A DNA stretch of 64,000 bases from Planktotalea arctica. GTDB lineage: Bacteria > Pseudomonadota > Alphaproteobacteria > Rhodobacterales > Rhodobacteraceae. Below the pieces are notes generated by a model, which searched no databases, was not told where the DNA came from, and worked only from the letters and a program-made list of their open reading frames with translations. Below are positions 44,762 to 53,563 of this stretch, one piece after another. Location: the NCBI RefSeq assembly GCF_002105285.1, contig NZ_MUHR01000014.1, positions 1 through 64,000 on the forward strand, given 5' to 3'. Position 1 is the first letter of the stretch, and each line of letters opens with the position of its first letter. Made by a program: the position numbers and the translations under genes.

Positions 44762-45850
44762 ATGGTGAATTTCATGCTCAATCCGATTGTCCTGCCACAG
44801 GGGAGTGCGCTGCGCCGCAGACATATCGTCCCTGCGCAATATCGCCTTGAAGGCTATGACGAGACTTATGATTTTCGTACAATTGCATATGATGTGATCT
44901 GGATAGAGCGACAAAAAGCGTTGCTTTTGATCTGCCCTAAACTTCTCAATCTTGAAGGGCTGGTAAAAGCCGCAAGAATAACGGCTTGCGGCCACGTCTT
45001 GCCACGCCCTCGCATCAAGCGATACAGGCGTCATGACGAAGTCTGGATACCGCTTGCAGAGCGCCCAAGCGAGATCGGCTTTGAAGCAGAAGGCCTCACG
45101 CTGAGGGTGAAAATAAGCCGGCAGAGCCATGAATTTGATGGTAAAAACGTGATGATGACCAAGTCGAAAGACAATACGCTTGTCTGGATCCAAGACTGGC
45201 TTCGCCATCACGTGAGCGCCCAAGGGGCAAACGCAGCGCTGATCTTCGACAATGGATCGACGCAATACCCCCTATCACATTTACAACAAGCTATGGAAAA
45301 CGTGCCGGGCCTTGAAGCCGCCCATGCCATCGCCTCGGATTTTCCGTTTGGAAGCTGGAAAGCCAGCAAATTGATGCACCGCTCCATGTTCTATCAGGCC
45401 GGTATGCTCGCCATTGCGCGGCACCGCTTTTTGCACGCCGCGCGCGCCGTTCTGCCGATCGACGTGGACGAAATGGTGACGGGGGCGAATGTCTTTGACG
45501 CCGCCCTTCGCTCGCGTCTGGGCTATGTCACTATCCCCGGGGTCTGGCGCTATTCGAAGCTGACTGACGATCAAACCCCGCTTCACGCAGATCACGTCTG
45601 GCGGCGTGATCCTGATGCCGCCTGCAAGGAAAAATACTGCGTCATTCCCGGCAGATGGTTCACAGATACGGTCTGGGATATTCACGGGTTGCGGCGCTAT
45701 GCCTTCAACAGGATGGTGCTGCGCGATGATGTGCGTTTCCTACACTGCGAACATATTTCGAACGGGTGGAAACGCAAGCGCGACGCAGCGGCCGGCGCGC
45801 TGCTGATGCGAGATGCGCAAAGCGAAGCTGCGCTTGGCGGGCTGCTTTAA
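44762..45850 (+). CDS. Possible glycosyltransferase (GT2/GT92-like)
   Basis: A 362-residue protein with weak glycosyltransferase features: ANAALIFDNGSTQYPLSHLQ near residue 157 is in the place of the nucleotide-binding strand, and HAARAVLPIDVDEMVTG near 222 holds a D-x-D-like metal site. Such pairs of FDNGST and DVDE motifs occur in the GT92/DUF23 group and in some capsule enzymes. The N-terminal 110 residues are of unknown fold. No membrane segment. It follows argP closely with no ribosome-binding site of note. Function remains a guess. Confidence 0.5.
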   Translation: MVNFMLNPIVLPQGSALRRRHIVPAQYRLEGYDETYDFRTIAYDVIWIERQKALLLICPKLLNLEGLVKAARITACGHVLPRPRIKRYRRHDEVWIPLAERPSEIGFEAEGLTLRVKISRQSHEFDGKNVMMTKSKDNTLVWIQDWLRHHVSAQGANAALIFDNGSTQYPLSHLQQAMENVPGLEAAHAIASDFPFGSWKASKLMHRSMFYQAGMLAIARHRFLHAARAVLPIDVDEMVTGANVFDAALRSRLGYVTIPGVWRYSKLTDDQTPLHADHVWRRDPDAACKEKYCVIPGRWFTDTVWDIHGLRRYAFNRMVLRDDVRFLHCEHISNGWKRKRDAAAGALLMRDAQSEAALGGLL

Positions 45851-45857
45851 ATGCAAA

Positions 45858-45891
45858 CGGCCCTTGCACAGCATTCACCGCACAAGAGCCG
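45858..45891. terminator. Weak hairpin between convergent genes
   Basis: CGGCCCTTG at 45858-45866 pairs with CAAGAGCCG at 45883-45891, with one internal mismatch and a 16-base loop, in the 63-base gap between the glycosyltransferase-like gene and yebC. An A-tract (45894-45899) lies on the plus-strand 3' side rather than a T-tract, so termination efficiency is doubtful. Confidence 0.4.
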
Positions 45892-45913
45892 CCAAAAAAC
45901 TTAAAGCATTACA

Positions 45914-46654
45914 TTAAAGCTGCTCCATAACCTCATCAGATGCTTCAAAATTTGCCGTTACACGCTGGATATCATCGTCATCCTCAAGCGCGTCGATCAG
46001 CTTCATCAGCTTGGTCATGCCCTCCAGATCCATCTCCGTGGAAATGTTGGGTTGCCAGATCAGTTTGGCGCTGTCGCTCTCGCCCAGCGCGGCTTCCAGC
46101 GCGTTGGAAACATCGTTCAGGTCACTGTCTTCACAAATGATGATGTGGCCCTCTTCAGAGCTTTCGCAGTCCTCTGCGCCCGCCTCGATTGCCGCTTCCA
46201 TCACAGTATCCGCGTCCCCAGCAGAGGCGGGATAGGTGATCTGGCCCTTGCGATCGAACATGAAACCGACCGAGCCTGTTTCACCCAGATTGCCGCCATT
46301 CTTGGAGAATGTCGAGCGCACGGTCGAGGCGGTGCGATTGCGATTGTCCGTCATCGTCTCGACGATGATCGCCACGCCGTTCGGGCCATAACCCTCGTAG
46401 CGGATTTCCTCGTAATCATCGCCCTCGCCGCCGATCGCCTTCTTGATCGCGCGGTCGATATTGTCTTTCGGCATGGATTGGGATTTGGCCTCTTTCACCG
46501 CAAGGCGTAGGCGGGGGTTCTTTTCGGGATCGGGATCGCCCATCTTGGCGGCGACCGTGATCTCCTTCGAGAACTTGGAGAACAATTTCGAGCGCAGCTT
46601 GTCCTGACGCCCTTTACGGTGCTGAATATTTGCCCATTTTGAGTGGCCGGCCAT
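45914..46654 (-). CDS. yebC: YebC/PmpR-family regulator or translation factor
   Basis: A 246-residue conserved protein. [18 protein letters not shown] is the invariant opening, followed by [20 protein letters not shown] and [20 protein letters not shown]. The middle [19 protein letters not shown] and the acidic C-terminal domain are standard. YebC/TACO1 proteins are described as DNA-binding regulators and, more recently, as factors easing ribosome passage over proline-rich stretches. ATG 46654 begins the conserved start; a frame further upstream is not conserved. Confidence 0.93.
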   Translation of the reverse strand: MAGHSKWANIQHRKGRQDKLRSKLFSKFSKEITVAAKMGDPDPEKNPRLRLAVKEAKSQSMPKDNIDRAIKKAIGGEGDDYEEIRYEGYGPNGVAIIVETMTDNRNRTASTVRSTFSKNGGNLGETGSVGFMFDRKGQITYPASAGDADTVMEAAIEAGAEDCESSEEGHIIICEDSDLNDVSNALEAALGESDSAKLIWQPNISTEMDLEGMTKLMKLIDALEDDDDIQRVTANFEASDEVMEQL

Positions 46655-46738
46655 GTGTCTCTCCAGATGAGAATGTGTACAATTGGGCTCCGTATAAGGG
46701 AGCGCAGGGCATTCCCGCAAGTCGGTTTGCCACGCCGC

Positions 46739-47068
46739 TTACTGTGCGCAGACCTGCGCCAACAGATCACGCAGCAGAACAAAAAAGCTCCAGGTGAGCG
46801 ATATCAGGATCAGCGCAAGTATCCAGTTGGGAAACAACGCAGAGAACGCCAATAGATTTTGAACGTGCTTTACCTGATTGGAGCGCTCAGGATCGTCGCT
46901 CCGCATCTTGTTCAACTTGCGCTCTGCCAAGCGAGAGCGCAGCACAAAAGAGAACGCATAAAGCGCGCTTGCGCCCAGCACCAACGGCGGAATCGTTTTG
47001 CCATAAGCAATTGCAAAAATCCAAAACCCCGGCATCAGCGCGGCGATGTAAGCCCCGAGACTACACAT
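46739..47068 (-). CDS. Small membrane protein of unknown function
   Basis: A 109-residue protein with three hydrophobic segments (about residues 5-22, 26-42 and 76-100) and a basic loop between the second and third (RSRLAERKLNKMRSDDPERS). The layout resembles none of the small families known to me. It lies 39 bases after the stop of the helix-turn-helix gene on the same strand, so the two may be an operon. Possible roles include a target or partner of that regulator. The real gene status is supported by position and composition only. Confidence 0.6.
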   Translation of the reverse strand: MCSLGAYIAALMPGFWIFAIAYGKTIPPLVLGASALYAFSFVLRSRLAERKLNKMRSDDPERSNQVKHVQNLLAFSALFPNWILALILISLTWSFFVLLRDLLAQVCAQ

Positions 47069-47107
47069 GCCTACGCACCTTCATTCATCGCGAAAGGCCA
47101 CAGGCAT

Positions 47108-47563
47108 CTACTCACTCCGTTCAGCGCTCAGATTGATCGTGAAGCCAAGGGCCGCGGCAAGGGCGAATATCTTCCACAAAGTAGGCCCCGACACCGATTC
47201 CCCGCGCGCAATGCGCGACAGGGCGGTGTGATCAAAGCCATATTGCTTCTGGATTTCCCGCCCGCTCAGACCAGAGCCATGCAGCATCTGGGCAATGACA
47301 CTGGCACCAACAGTTTTTGCCAAATCCTTGCCGACCTGCTCCAGAATATCCTTTTTCTCGGAGGCGGGCATGGCCTCATAGGCGTCATCAAGGCGCGATC
47401 CGGAACTGGGCGTTGGAAGCTCAAGCGTTGTTTGCGCTTCAGGCGCTACCCCAGAGCGGGGCGCGATATCGCCCAGCATAGGCCGCGCCGTTTGCGCATC
47501 TGCTCCAGCCACATGAAATTGAGTGGGCGTTCCGTTACTAGGGAAAACACCTGCATCAGACAT
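47108..47563 (-). CDS. Helix-turn-helix protein with a C-terminal XRE-like domain
   Basis: A 151-residue protein. Residues 1-65 are low-complexity and probably disordered (Pro, Thr, Ser, Gly rich), whereas residues 80-150 form an XRE-like DNA-binding domain, GLSGREIQKQYGFDHTALSR and IARGESVSGPTLWKIFALAA. AAGGAGG before ATG 47563 is a near-perfect ribosome-binding site. The promoter carries a TTGACA -35 hexamer inside a 7-bp inverted repeat, so autorepression is likely. The disordered N-terminal arm is unusual. It precedes a small membrane protein gene. Specific function unknown. Confidence 0.72.
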   Translation of the reverse strand: MSDAGVFPSNGTPTQFHVAGADAQTARPMLGDIAPRSGVAPEAQTTLELPTPSSGSRLDDAYEAMPASEKKDILEQVGKDLAKTVGASVIAQMLHGSGLSGREIQKQYGFDHTALSRIARGESVSGPTLWKIFALAAALGFTINLSAERSE

Positions 47564-47599
47564 ATTATCCTCCTTGAAGGGGCAAAATCATGGATTCTT

Positions 47600-47651
47600 T
47601 GTTGCCTCACAGAGCAACATTTAGGTCAAAACTTTACGCTTGTCAAGTTTT
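47600..47651 (-). promoter_or_regulatory. Promoter with palindrome across the -35 box
   Basis: AAAACTT at 47628-47634 and AAGTTTT at 47645-47651 form a perfect inverted repeat with a 10-base spacer; on the minus strand it overlaps TTGACA (47646-47641), a consensus -35. A second inverted repeat, TGTTGC/GCAACA at 47600-47619, lies near the expected transcription start. A -10 is not clear (TAAATG 17 bases from the -35). This fits a promoter repressed by its own helix-turn-helix product. Confidence 0.6.
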
Positions 47652-47657
47652 CACCGC

Positions 47658-48152
47658 TTAGCCTCTGCGCTGCATCGCATGTAAAGTCGCGACAAATTGC
47701 TTGATATTGGAGGCCGCGCAAACCCGATCCAGTTTTTCCTGCATCTCACTGAAAGAGCCGATGTCCCAGAACGTCAACTTGCAGCTCGGCGTAGCGGAAA
47801 AGAACACGCAGGCTGCAGTATCGGGCTTTTCGCGTGCGAAAATCGCAAAATAGGCCTCATCATCGCCAAAAGCCGCATGAGGCAAATCCTTGATCATGTG
47901 TAGATCGCTCAGCTTCGACAAAAAACCTGCCCCTACTGGCGGTGGATAATACGCGTCAACAAAGACCTTCTCGTAGAGAAAGTCTGCGTAAAAATTGGCT
48001 GCGGGCAACACCTGCGTGCGCATGCCATGGATATAACTGCGAAATGAAATTGCATCACGCAAGGCTACCTCGCGGCTATATCCCGCCTGAAGCGCAAGAC
48101 TTTTAGGACCGTCATCAAATTCCTGAGTGCAGACAATTTCGATCTGGTCCAT
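47658..48152 (-). CDS. Hypothetical protein
   Basis: A 164-residue soluble protein that I cannot assign. It begins MDQIEIVCTQEFDDGPKSLA, has aromatic-rich middle segments (SYIHGMRTQVLPAANFYADF and EKVFVDAYYPPPVGAGFLSK) and a cysteine-containing end (TAACVFFSATPSCKLTFWDI). GAGGG five bases before ATG 48152 supports this start rather than the GTG two codons earlier. It stands just upstream of the helix-turn-helix gene's promoter, same strand, and diverges from the SLC13 permease gene. Confidence 0.62.
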   Translation of the reverse strand: MDQIEIVCTQEFDDGPKSLALQAGYSREVALRDAISFRSYIHGMRTQVLPAANFYADFLYEKVFVDAYYPPPVGAGFLSKLSDLHMIKDLPHAAFGDDEAYFAIFAREKPDTAACVFFSATPSCKLTFWDIGSFSEMQEKLDRVCAASNIKQFVATLHAMQRRG

Positions 48153-48206
48153 TGTCACCCTCTAAACACACCAAACATTACACCCCAACCATAAAAGACA
48201 TCGCCC

Positions 48207-49979
48207 ATGACACAAGAACAAATCATTATCTTCGCGCTCTTCGGAGCGGTCTTCGCTCTCTTGCTCTGGGGGCGGTTTCGCTATGATATCGTTGCCTTTT
48301 CCGCGCTTATGGCGGGGGTCTTACTGGGCGTGGTGGACACCAAGGACACGTTTTCCGGCTTTGGCCATCCCGCGACCCTGATTGTCGCTTTAGTGCTGGT
48401 CGTCTCGGCAGGTCTCGTGCGCTCGGGCGCGGTGTTCCTGATCACGCGCACTTTGGTGGATAGCTCGCGCTCGCTTGGCGGGCATATCGCACTCATGGGC
48501 GGGATCGGCGGGGTCCTGTCGGCATTCATGAACAACGTCGCGGCGCTGGCACTGTTGATGCCGGTCGATATACAGACCGCGCGCAAAGCGGGGCGCGCAC
48601 CGAGGCTATCACTGATGCCACTCAGCTTTGCGACCATCCTTGGCGGCATGGTCACACTGATCGGCACACCCCCGAATATCATCATCGCGGCCATCCGCGA
48701 GGAAAGCCTTGGCGAGCCGTTCAAGATGTTCGACTTTGCCCCTGTGGGCGGCATCGCGGCGATTGCGGGCCTGACGTTCGTGGCGCTGGTCGGCTGGCGC
48801 TTCATCCCCTCGCGCGGCGATAGCACGGGTGCAGGCGGCGATATGTCGGATTATGTGGCCGAATTGACCGTGCCCGAAGGCAGCAAGCTGATCGGCAAGC
48901 GCCTGTCGGAAATCGAAGAGGACGCGGAAAAGGCGGATGTGGCCATCCTTGGTCTGATCCGCGATGGCAAACGCCGCTACGGGCGCGCGAACAACTCCGA
49001 ACTCAAAGGTGGCGATACGCTGGTGCTCGAGGCCTCCCCCGATGCGCTGGATGAATTCCGCGCGGCGCTCTCGCTGGCCTTTGCGGATGCCAAACGCGAG
49101 GAACATCTGAAAGCCGCAGGCGACGGGCTTGACGTGATCGAAGTGGTCGTGTCGGAAAATGCGCGCATCGCGGGCAAGACCGCGCAGGCGCTTGGCCTGT
49201 CATGGCGCCAGCGCACCGTCTTGATGGGCATTTCACGCCAAGGCAAAGCGATCCGCGATCACGTGCGCCGCACCGAAGTACGCGCGGGCGACATTTTGCT
49301 ACTGCTGGTCCCCAAGGATCGCGGCCCGGATGTGACCGAGTGGCTCGGCTGCCTGCCCCTAGCCGGGCGTGGATTGGCCGTTACGCAAGACAACAAGGTC
49401 TGGCTTGCGATTGGCCTCTTTGGCGCAGCTGTTGCCGCCGCGAGCCTTGGTCTGGTCTACCTGCCTGTCGCACTTGGCCTTGTTGTCGTGGCCTATGTGC
49501 TGGCCAAGATCGTGCCCCTGAGCGAACTCTACACCCATATCGAATGGCCAGTAGTGGTGCTGCTCGGCTCGATGATCCCGCTGGGCGCAGCGCTGGAAAA
49601 GGCGGGCGGCACGGAATTGATTGCAGGCGCACTTGTCGGCGCGACCGAGGGCATGCCGGCTTGGGCGATCCTGACGGTTTTGATGGTCGTGACCATGACG
49701 CTTTCGGATGTTTTGAACAACACCGCGACGACGATCGTAGCCGCGCCCGTGGGCATCCAGATGGCGCATTCGCTCAACGTCTCGCCCGACCCGTTTCTGA
49801 TGGCGGTGGCGATTGCGGCCTCTTCCGCTTTCCTCACGCCGATTGGCCATAAAAACAACACCCTGATCCTAGGACCCGGCGGCTATCAATTCGGTGACTA
49901 CTGGAAAATCGGCCTGCCACTGGAAATCATCATCGTGGCTGTATCGATCCCTGCCATTCTGGTGTTCTGGCCGCTTTGA
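48207..49979 (+). CDS. SLC13-family permease with RCK_C (TrkA-C) domains
   Basis: A 590-residue transporter of the DASS/CitT-like (SLC13) fold with about eleven membrane helices. SAFMNNVAALALLMPVDIQT near residue 110 and DVLNNTATTIVAAPVGIQMA near 500 are the two SNT/P-type motifs of the family. Two RCK_C domains lie between the halves (residues about 210-290 and 300-375), e.g. ELTVPEGSKLIGKRLSEIEE. Such proteins move sulfate, dicarboxylates or other anions; RCK_C domains sense ligands in related systems. Its paralogue is encoded at 53560. Confidence 0.85.
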   Translation: MTQEQIIIFALFGAVFALLLWGRFRYDIVAFSALMAGVLLGVVDTKDTFSGFGHPATLIVALVLVVSAGLVRSGAVFLITRTLVDSSRSLGGHIALMGGIGGVLSAFMNNVAALALLMPVDIQTARKAGRAPRLSLMPLSFATILGGMVTLIGTPPNIIIAAIREESLGEPFKMFDFAPVGGIAAIAGLTFVALVGWRFIPSRGDSTGAGGDMSDYVAELTVPEGSKLIGKRLSEIEEDAEKADVAILGLIRDGKRRYGRANNSELKGGDTLVLEASPDALDEFRAALSLAFADAKREEHLKAAGDGLDVIEVVVSENARIAGKTAQALGLSWRQRTVLMGISRQGKAIRDHVRRTEVRAGDILLLLVPKDRGPDVTEWLGCLPLAGRGLAVTQDNKVWLAIGLFGAAVAAASLGLVYLPVALGLVVVAYVLAKIVPLSELYTHIEWPVVVLLGSMIPLGAALEKAGGTELIAGALVGATEGMPAWAILTVLMVVTMTLSDVLNNTATTIVAAPVGIQMAHSLNVSPDPFLMAVAIAASSAFLTPIGHKNNTLILGPGGYQFGDYWKIGLPLEIIIVAVSIPAILVFWPL

Positions 49980-49984
49980 GCCGA

Positions 49985-51643
49985 TCAATAAAGCCGGGCA
50001 AGCACCGCGGCCTCATGGGCCTTCAGGCTTAGGCGCGCGCTACCGTAGGGGGCGGACATGGCCAGTTCGGGGAACAATTCGAGCAACTCGCTACGCGCCC
50101 CGCCTTCAAGTCCGGCGACATTTTTCGCCGTAGGGTGATAGCTTTCGGACCAGCACCCTTCGGAGCGGACGATTTCGTGGTTATCGAACAGAATATGCAC
50201 ATAGCTCACCTCTTCGCAGGGCGCGGCGCGGATGCTGTGATCGTTGATCAGCATTTTTGCCGCAGCCAGCACTTCAGGTTCGCCGAACATCAATTCCGCC
50301 TGCCAGCCTTGCAACAACATGCGGTGCTGCGGTGACACCCTGAGATCGGCAGTATTGCCGAGCGTGCCCTTACGAATCAAAATCGGCGCGAGATGCCCTT
50401 GCCCCGCAACTGTGCGCGCGCCGACCCAGCGCACGATCTGAGAGCCGTTGTCGCGCGTCATGACCGCGTCGCCGACTTCGATCTGGCCAATCGCGATCTC
50501 GCCCTTGGTGGTGGAAATCCGTGTCTGCGCCGCGAAACATACCACATTGGTATTGTCGAACGTGAGATCCGCGGCGGCGATGCCCGTCATCTCGATACCG
50601 CCGCCAATAGCGGTGTTGTCGGAAAAATCACCAACCGATTGATTCAGCACACCGTCGTCAAGAAAATCCGTCCGCAGTTCGGTGAGACCCGAATAGAACG
50701 CGCTCAGATCGACGAAATCATTGTTGCTTTGATCGCCATCCGTGACCGAGCCGGAGTTACCTGCGTTGAAGTCGGTGATCGTGTCATTGCCGTCGCCTGC
50801 GTTGAACACATAGGTATCGTTCCCCGCGCCGCCCGTGAGGCTGTCCGCGCCAGTGCCGCCGATAAGCGTGTCGTTACCGCCATTGCCTTCGATGGTGTCG
50901 TTGCCGCCGCCACCATCAATGCTGTCGTCGCCCTCAATGCCCGCAGGCACGCCCGTGACCGAATACTCCGGTCCGGGCGGCATGCCGATCATCGGCGATG
51001 TCAGCAGGTTTTGCGTCGCGCCCCCCGTGTCAGGGCCGCGCACCATGGCCGACAGAGTGTCGCCTCCGCGATTTTCCCAATAACGGATCTGGATCGTGTA
51101 GGTTTCACCCGGATCGAGGATCGCATCACCAAAGCGCGACGTGGTACTTTGATGGAAATCGTTGTTCAGATAGTCAAGCGTGCCACCTGTCTGGTTGCTG
51201 AACGAGACAGGATTGCCAGAGCTGTCGAACAATTGCAGCGTCGAGCCATCGTCGGACGCCGTGGTAAATCGGTAAGAGCCACCCGCGACCACGTTGATCG
51301 TGCTGGTATAGATGACGCCGAAATCTTCGGGGTTGGCGCTTGCGGCGTTGCCGCGCACCGTGTTGGTCAGCCCGCCCTCGTTGAAATCGGTGACATAGCC
51401 CGAGCCTGTGCGCGTGCCGTTCTCGATATCGAAGGCTTGTCCTGCGGCGCTGGAGAAATTGTAATCAAAGGTCTCGAAATGCCACGCGCCGTCAACGGGG
51501 CCATCGCCTGCCAGAACGTCCGCGCTGCCACCGCCGGTGATCGTATCATCGCCGAACGCGCCCGTCAGGGTATCCTGCGAGCTCGTGCCGGAAATCGTTT
51601 GATCCCCCTCAGTGCCGGGATTCGTGTTTGTGTTCGTCGCCAT
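49985..51643 (-). CDS. RTX-type secreted protein with PA14-like and Hint domains
   Basis: A 552-residue protein in three parts. After an acidic start with RTX-like nonapeptides (GDDTITGGGSADVLAGDG), residues 50-230 form a PA14/GLEYA-like beta domain (VVAGGSYRFTTASDDGSTLQ). Calcium-binding repeats follow (GGGNDTIEGNGGNDTLIGG and GADSLTGGAGNDTYVFNAGD). From Cys at about residue 367 (NVVCFAAQTRISTTKGEI) to the end lies a Hint2-type hedgehog/intein domain with SPQHRMLLQG; the invariant first Cys is present. No Sec signal is seen, so export by a type I system is expected, then self-cleavage. No secretion genes are nearby. Confidence 0.85.
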   Translation of the reverse strand: MATNTNTNPGTEGDQTISGTSSQDTLTGAFGDDTITGGGSADVLAGDGPVDGAWHFETFDYNFSSAAGQAFDIENGTRTGSGYVTDFNEGGLTNTVRGNAASANPEDFGVIYTSTINVVAGGSYRFTTASDDGSTLQLFDSSGNPVSFSNQTGGTLDYLNNDFHQSTTSRFGDAILDPGETYTIQIRYWENRGGDTLSAMVRGPDTGGATQNLLTSPMIGMPPGPEYSVTGVPAGIEGDDSIDGGGGNDTIEGNGGNDTLIGGTGADSLTGGAGNDTYVFNAGDGNDTITDFNAGNSGSVTDGDQSNNDFVDLSAFYSGLTELRTDFLDDGVLNQSVGDFSDNTAIGGGIEMTGIAAADLTFDNTNVVCFAAQTRISTTKGEIAIGQIEVGDAVMTRDNGSQIVRWVGARTVAGQGHLAPILIRKGTLGNTADLRVSPQHRMLLQGWQAELMFGEPEVLAAAKMLINDHSIRAAPCEEVSYVHILFDNHEIVRSEGCWSESYHPTAKNVAGLEGGARSELLELFPELAMSAPYGSARLSLKAHEAAVLARLY

Positions 51644-51700
51644 ACCAAAGCAAACCTTTTAAAACCTGCGCCTCTCCTACCCTTTAAATGTGATTAAAAT

Positions 51701-51721
51701 TTGTCGCGCAAACGGCGACAA
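51701..51721. promoter_or_regulatory. Perfect 7-bp hairpin upstream of the Hint-protein gene
   Basis: TTGTCGC at 51701-51707 and GCGACAA at 51715-51721 are separated by GCAAACG. It lies 58 bases upstream of the RTX-Hint gene start and 128 bases before ymdB, in a 205-base divergent gap that has no other gene. It may be an operator or an mRNA leader stem. Confidence 0.4.
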
Positions 51722-51848
51722 TAATTGGAATTGCGTTGGATTTTACGGGTTTTGCCCAATTGCATTCCGCGCAGGCCAAAGCGCGCTTTCCTCGCGCGTT
51801 TCGAAATGCCGCGCTTGCGCCGCCCGCTACGCATGCTAATCGGGAGAT

Positions 51849-52661
51849 ATGAGAACACTTTTTCTAGGCGATGTGATGGGCCGCGCGGGGCGCAGTGCCA
51901 TTACCACACAGCTTCCCAAACTGCGCGAAGAATTGCGCGCGGATTTCGTGGTGGTGAACGGCGAAAACGCCTCTAACGGCATGGGGCTCAATGCAGAGCA
52001 CGCAAGCGCGATTTTCGCAGCGGGCGCGGACTGCGTCACCCTTGGCGATCACGCCTTTGATCAGCGTGACATGCTGCAACATATCGAAAAGGACAACCGC
52101 ATCCTGCGTCCTTTGAATTTTGCCAAGACCGCGCCGGGGCGTGGCCACAAGCTATTCAAAGCGGCGGGCGGACAAAAGGTGCTGGTGCTGCAAGTGCTCG
52201 GGCAAGTGTTCATGAAGCGCGCTTTTGATGATCCGTTTTCCGCCGTGGACGCAGTGCTGCGTGCGCATCCCCTCGGGGGCCTTGCGCAGATGATTTTGGT
52301 GGATGTGCACTGCGAAGCAACGTCCGAGAAAATGGGCATGGGGCATTATTGCGACGGGCGCGCCTCGATCGTCGTGGGCACGCATACCCATGTCCCCACC
52401 GCCGATGCGCAAATCCTGCCGGGCGGCACTGCGTTTCAAAGCGATGCGGGCATGTGCGGCGATTACAATTCGGTCATCGGCATGGAAAAAGAAGAACCCA
52501 TGCGCCGCTTCGTCACCGGCATGAGCAAGGCGCGTTTTACCCCTGCGGCGGGCGAGGCGACGCTTTCGGGGCTGTTCGTGGTCACGGATGATCGCACGGG
52601 CAAAGCGACGTCGGTGCAAATGATCCGCCGCGGCGGGCGGCTCGAGCAAAGCGGGCCATGA
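51849..52661 (+). CDS. ymdB: YmdB-family metallophosphoesterase
   Basis: A 270-residue phosphodiesterase of the TIGR00282/YmdB family, shown in Bacillus to act on cyclic nucleotides and affect biofilm fate. Metal-binding motifs are visible: RTLFLGDVMGRAGR, FVVVNGENASNGMG, the CVTLGDHAFDQRDM segment, VDVHCEATSEKMGMG and GTHTHVPTADAQILPGG. In the third motif the family's usual GNH is GDH here, which seems normal in alphaproteobacteria. Its stop overlaps the DMT transporter start by four bases. Confidence 0.9.
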   Translation: MRTLFLGDVMGRAGRSAITTQLPKLREELRADFVVVNGENASNGMGLNAEHASAIFAAGADCVTLGDHAFDQRDMLQHIEKDNRILRPLNFAKTAPGRGHKLFKAAGGQKVLVLQVLGQVFMKRAFDDPFSAVDAVLRAHPLGGLAQMILVDVHCEATSEKMGMGHYCDGRASIVVGTHTHVPTADAQILPGGTAFQSDAGMCGDYNSVIGMEKEEPMRRFVTGMSKARFTPAAGEATLSGLFVVTDDRTGKATSVQMIRRGGRLEQSGP

Positions 52662-53563
52662 AAGAGACCCTGCCCCTTTTCGGTGTCCTTTTATTGCTGG
52701 GCGCGGGCTGGGGCATCACCATGCCTCTCACCAAGGTCACGGTCGGGGCGGGATATCAGCACTTCGGTTTAATCTTCTGGCAATTCGCGATCGGGGCCGC
52801 CTTGATGGGAAGCGCGCTGCTCGCGCGGCGCAAGCTTAGCCTGCCGACACTGTCGCAATGGCGCTTTGCCGCGATGATCGCGCTAATCGGCACGCTTTTA
52901 CCCAATTCGGCCAGCTATCAGGCCGCTGTCTATTTACCGAGCGGCGTGATCTCGATCCTCTTGTCACTCATTCCGATGATCGCCTTTCCCATCGCCCTTG
53001 CGCTTGGCAATGACCGCTTTTCCAACCGTAAGCTGATTGGGTTAACCCTTGGTTTTGCCGCTGTCGTGTTGATCGCACTCAACAGCGGCAGTTTCGGCGG
53101 GACTGTATCGCTTTGGTGGGTTGCCGTGGCCTTGATTGCGCCCAGCTTTTACGCGCTGGAGGGCAATGTGGTTGCCAAATGGGGCACCTATGGGTTTGAT
53201 GCGATGCAAACCTTGTTCTGGGCAAGCGTTATTGGGCTTTTGCCAGCCCTCCTCCTCGCACTGGGTTCGGGCCAGTTCATCGCAGTGCCGCGCGTTTGGG
53301 GCACACCGGAATATGCGTTCTTGCTGGCTTCGATCGCACATGCGCTGGTTTATGCGGGCTATGTCTGGCTGGTGGGGCGCGCGGGCGCAGTGTTCACGGC
53401 GCAGGTCAGCTATCTGGTGACGATTTTTGGCGTATTCTGGGCCGTGATGCTGCTGGGCGAGCTATATGCCAGCGGCATTTGGGCCGCACTCGGATTGATG
53501 CTGTGCGGAATGTTTCTGGTGCAACCAAGGGGCAAGCAGCCCTCTGTCGAGGTGATGCCATGA
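52658..53563 (+). CDS. DMT-family transporter (EamA)
   Basis: A 301-residue protein with about ten membrane segments in two EamA halves. LLLGAGWGITMPLTKVTVGA opens it and LPNSASYQAAVYLPSGVISI near residue 86 is the middle of the first repeat. The second half ends with an EL-Y segment GELYASGIWAALGLMLCGMF. Transported compound unknown. It overlaps both neighbours by four bases (ymdB upstream, SLC13 permease downstream), so ymdB, this gene and the permease form one translationally coupled operon. Confidence 0.82.
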   Translation: MKETLPLFGVLLLLGAGWGITMPLTKVTVGAGYQHFGLIFWQFAIGAALMGSALLARRKLSLPTLSQWRFAAMIALIGTLLPNSASYQAAVYLPSGVISILLSLIPMIAFPIALALGNDRFSNRKLIGLTLGFAAVVLIALNSGSFGGTVSLWWVAVALIAPSFYALEGNVVAKWGTYGFDAMQTLFWASVIGLLPALLLALGSGQFIAVPRVWGTPEYAFLLASIAHALVYAGYVWLVGRAGAVFTAQVSYLVTIFGVFWAVMLLGELYASGIWAALGLMLCGMFLVQPRGKQPSVEVMP

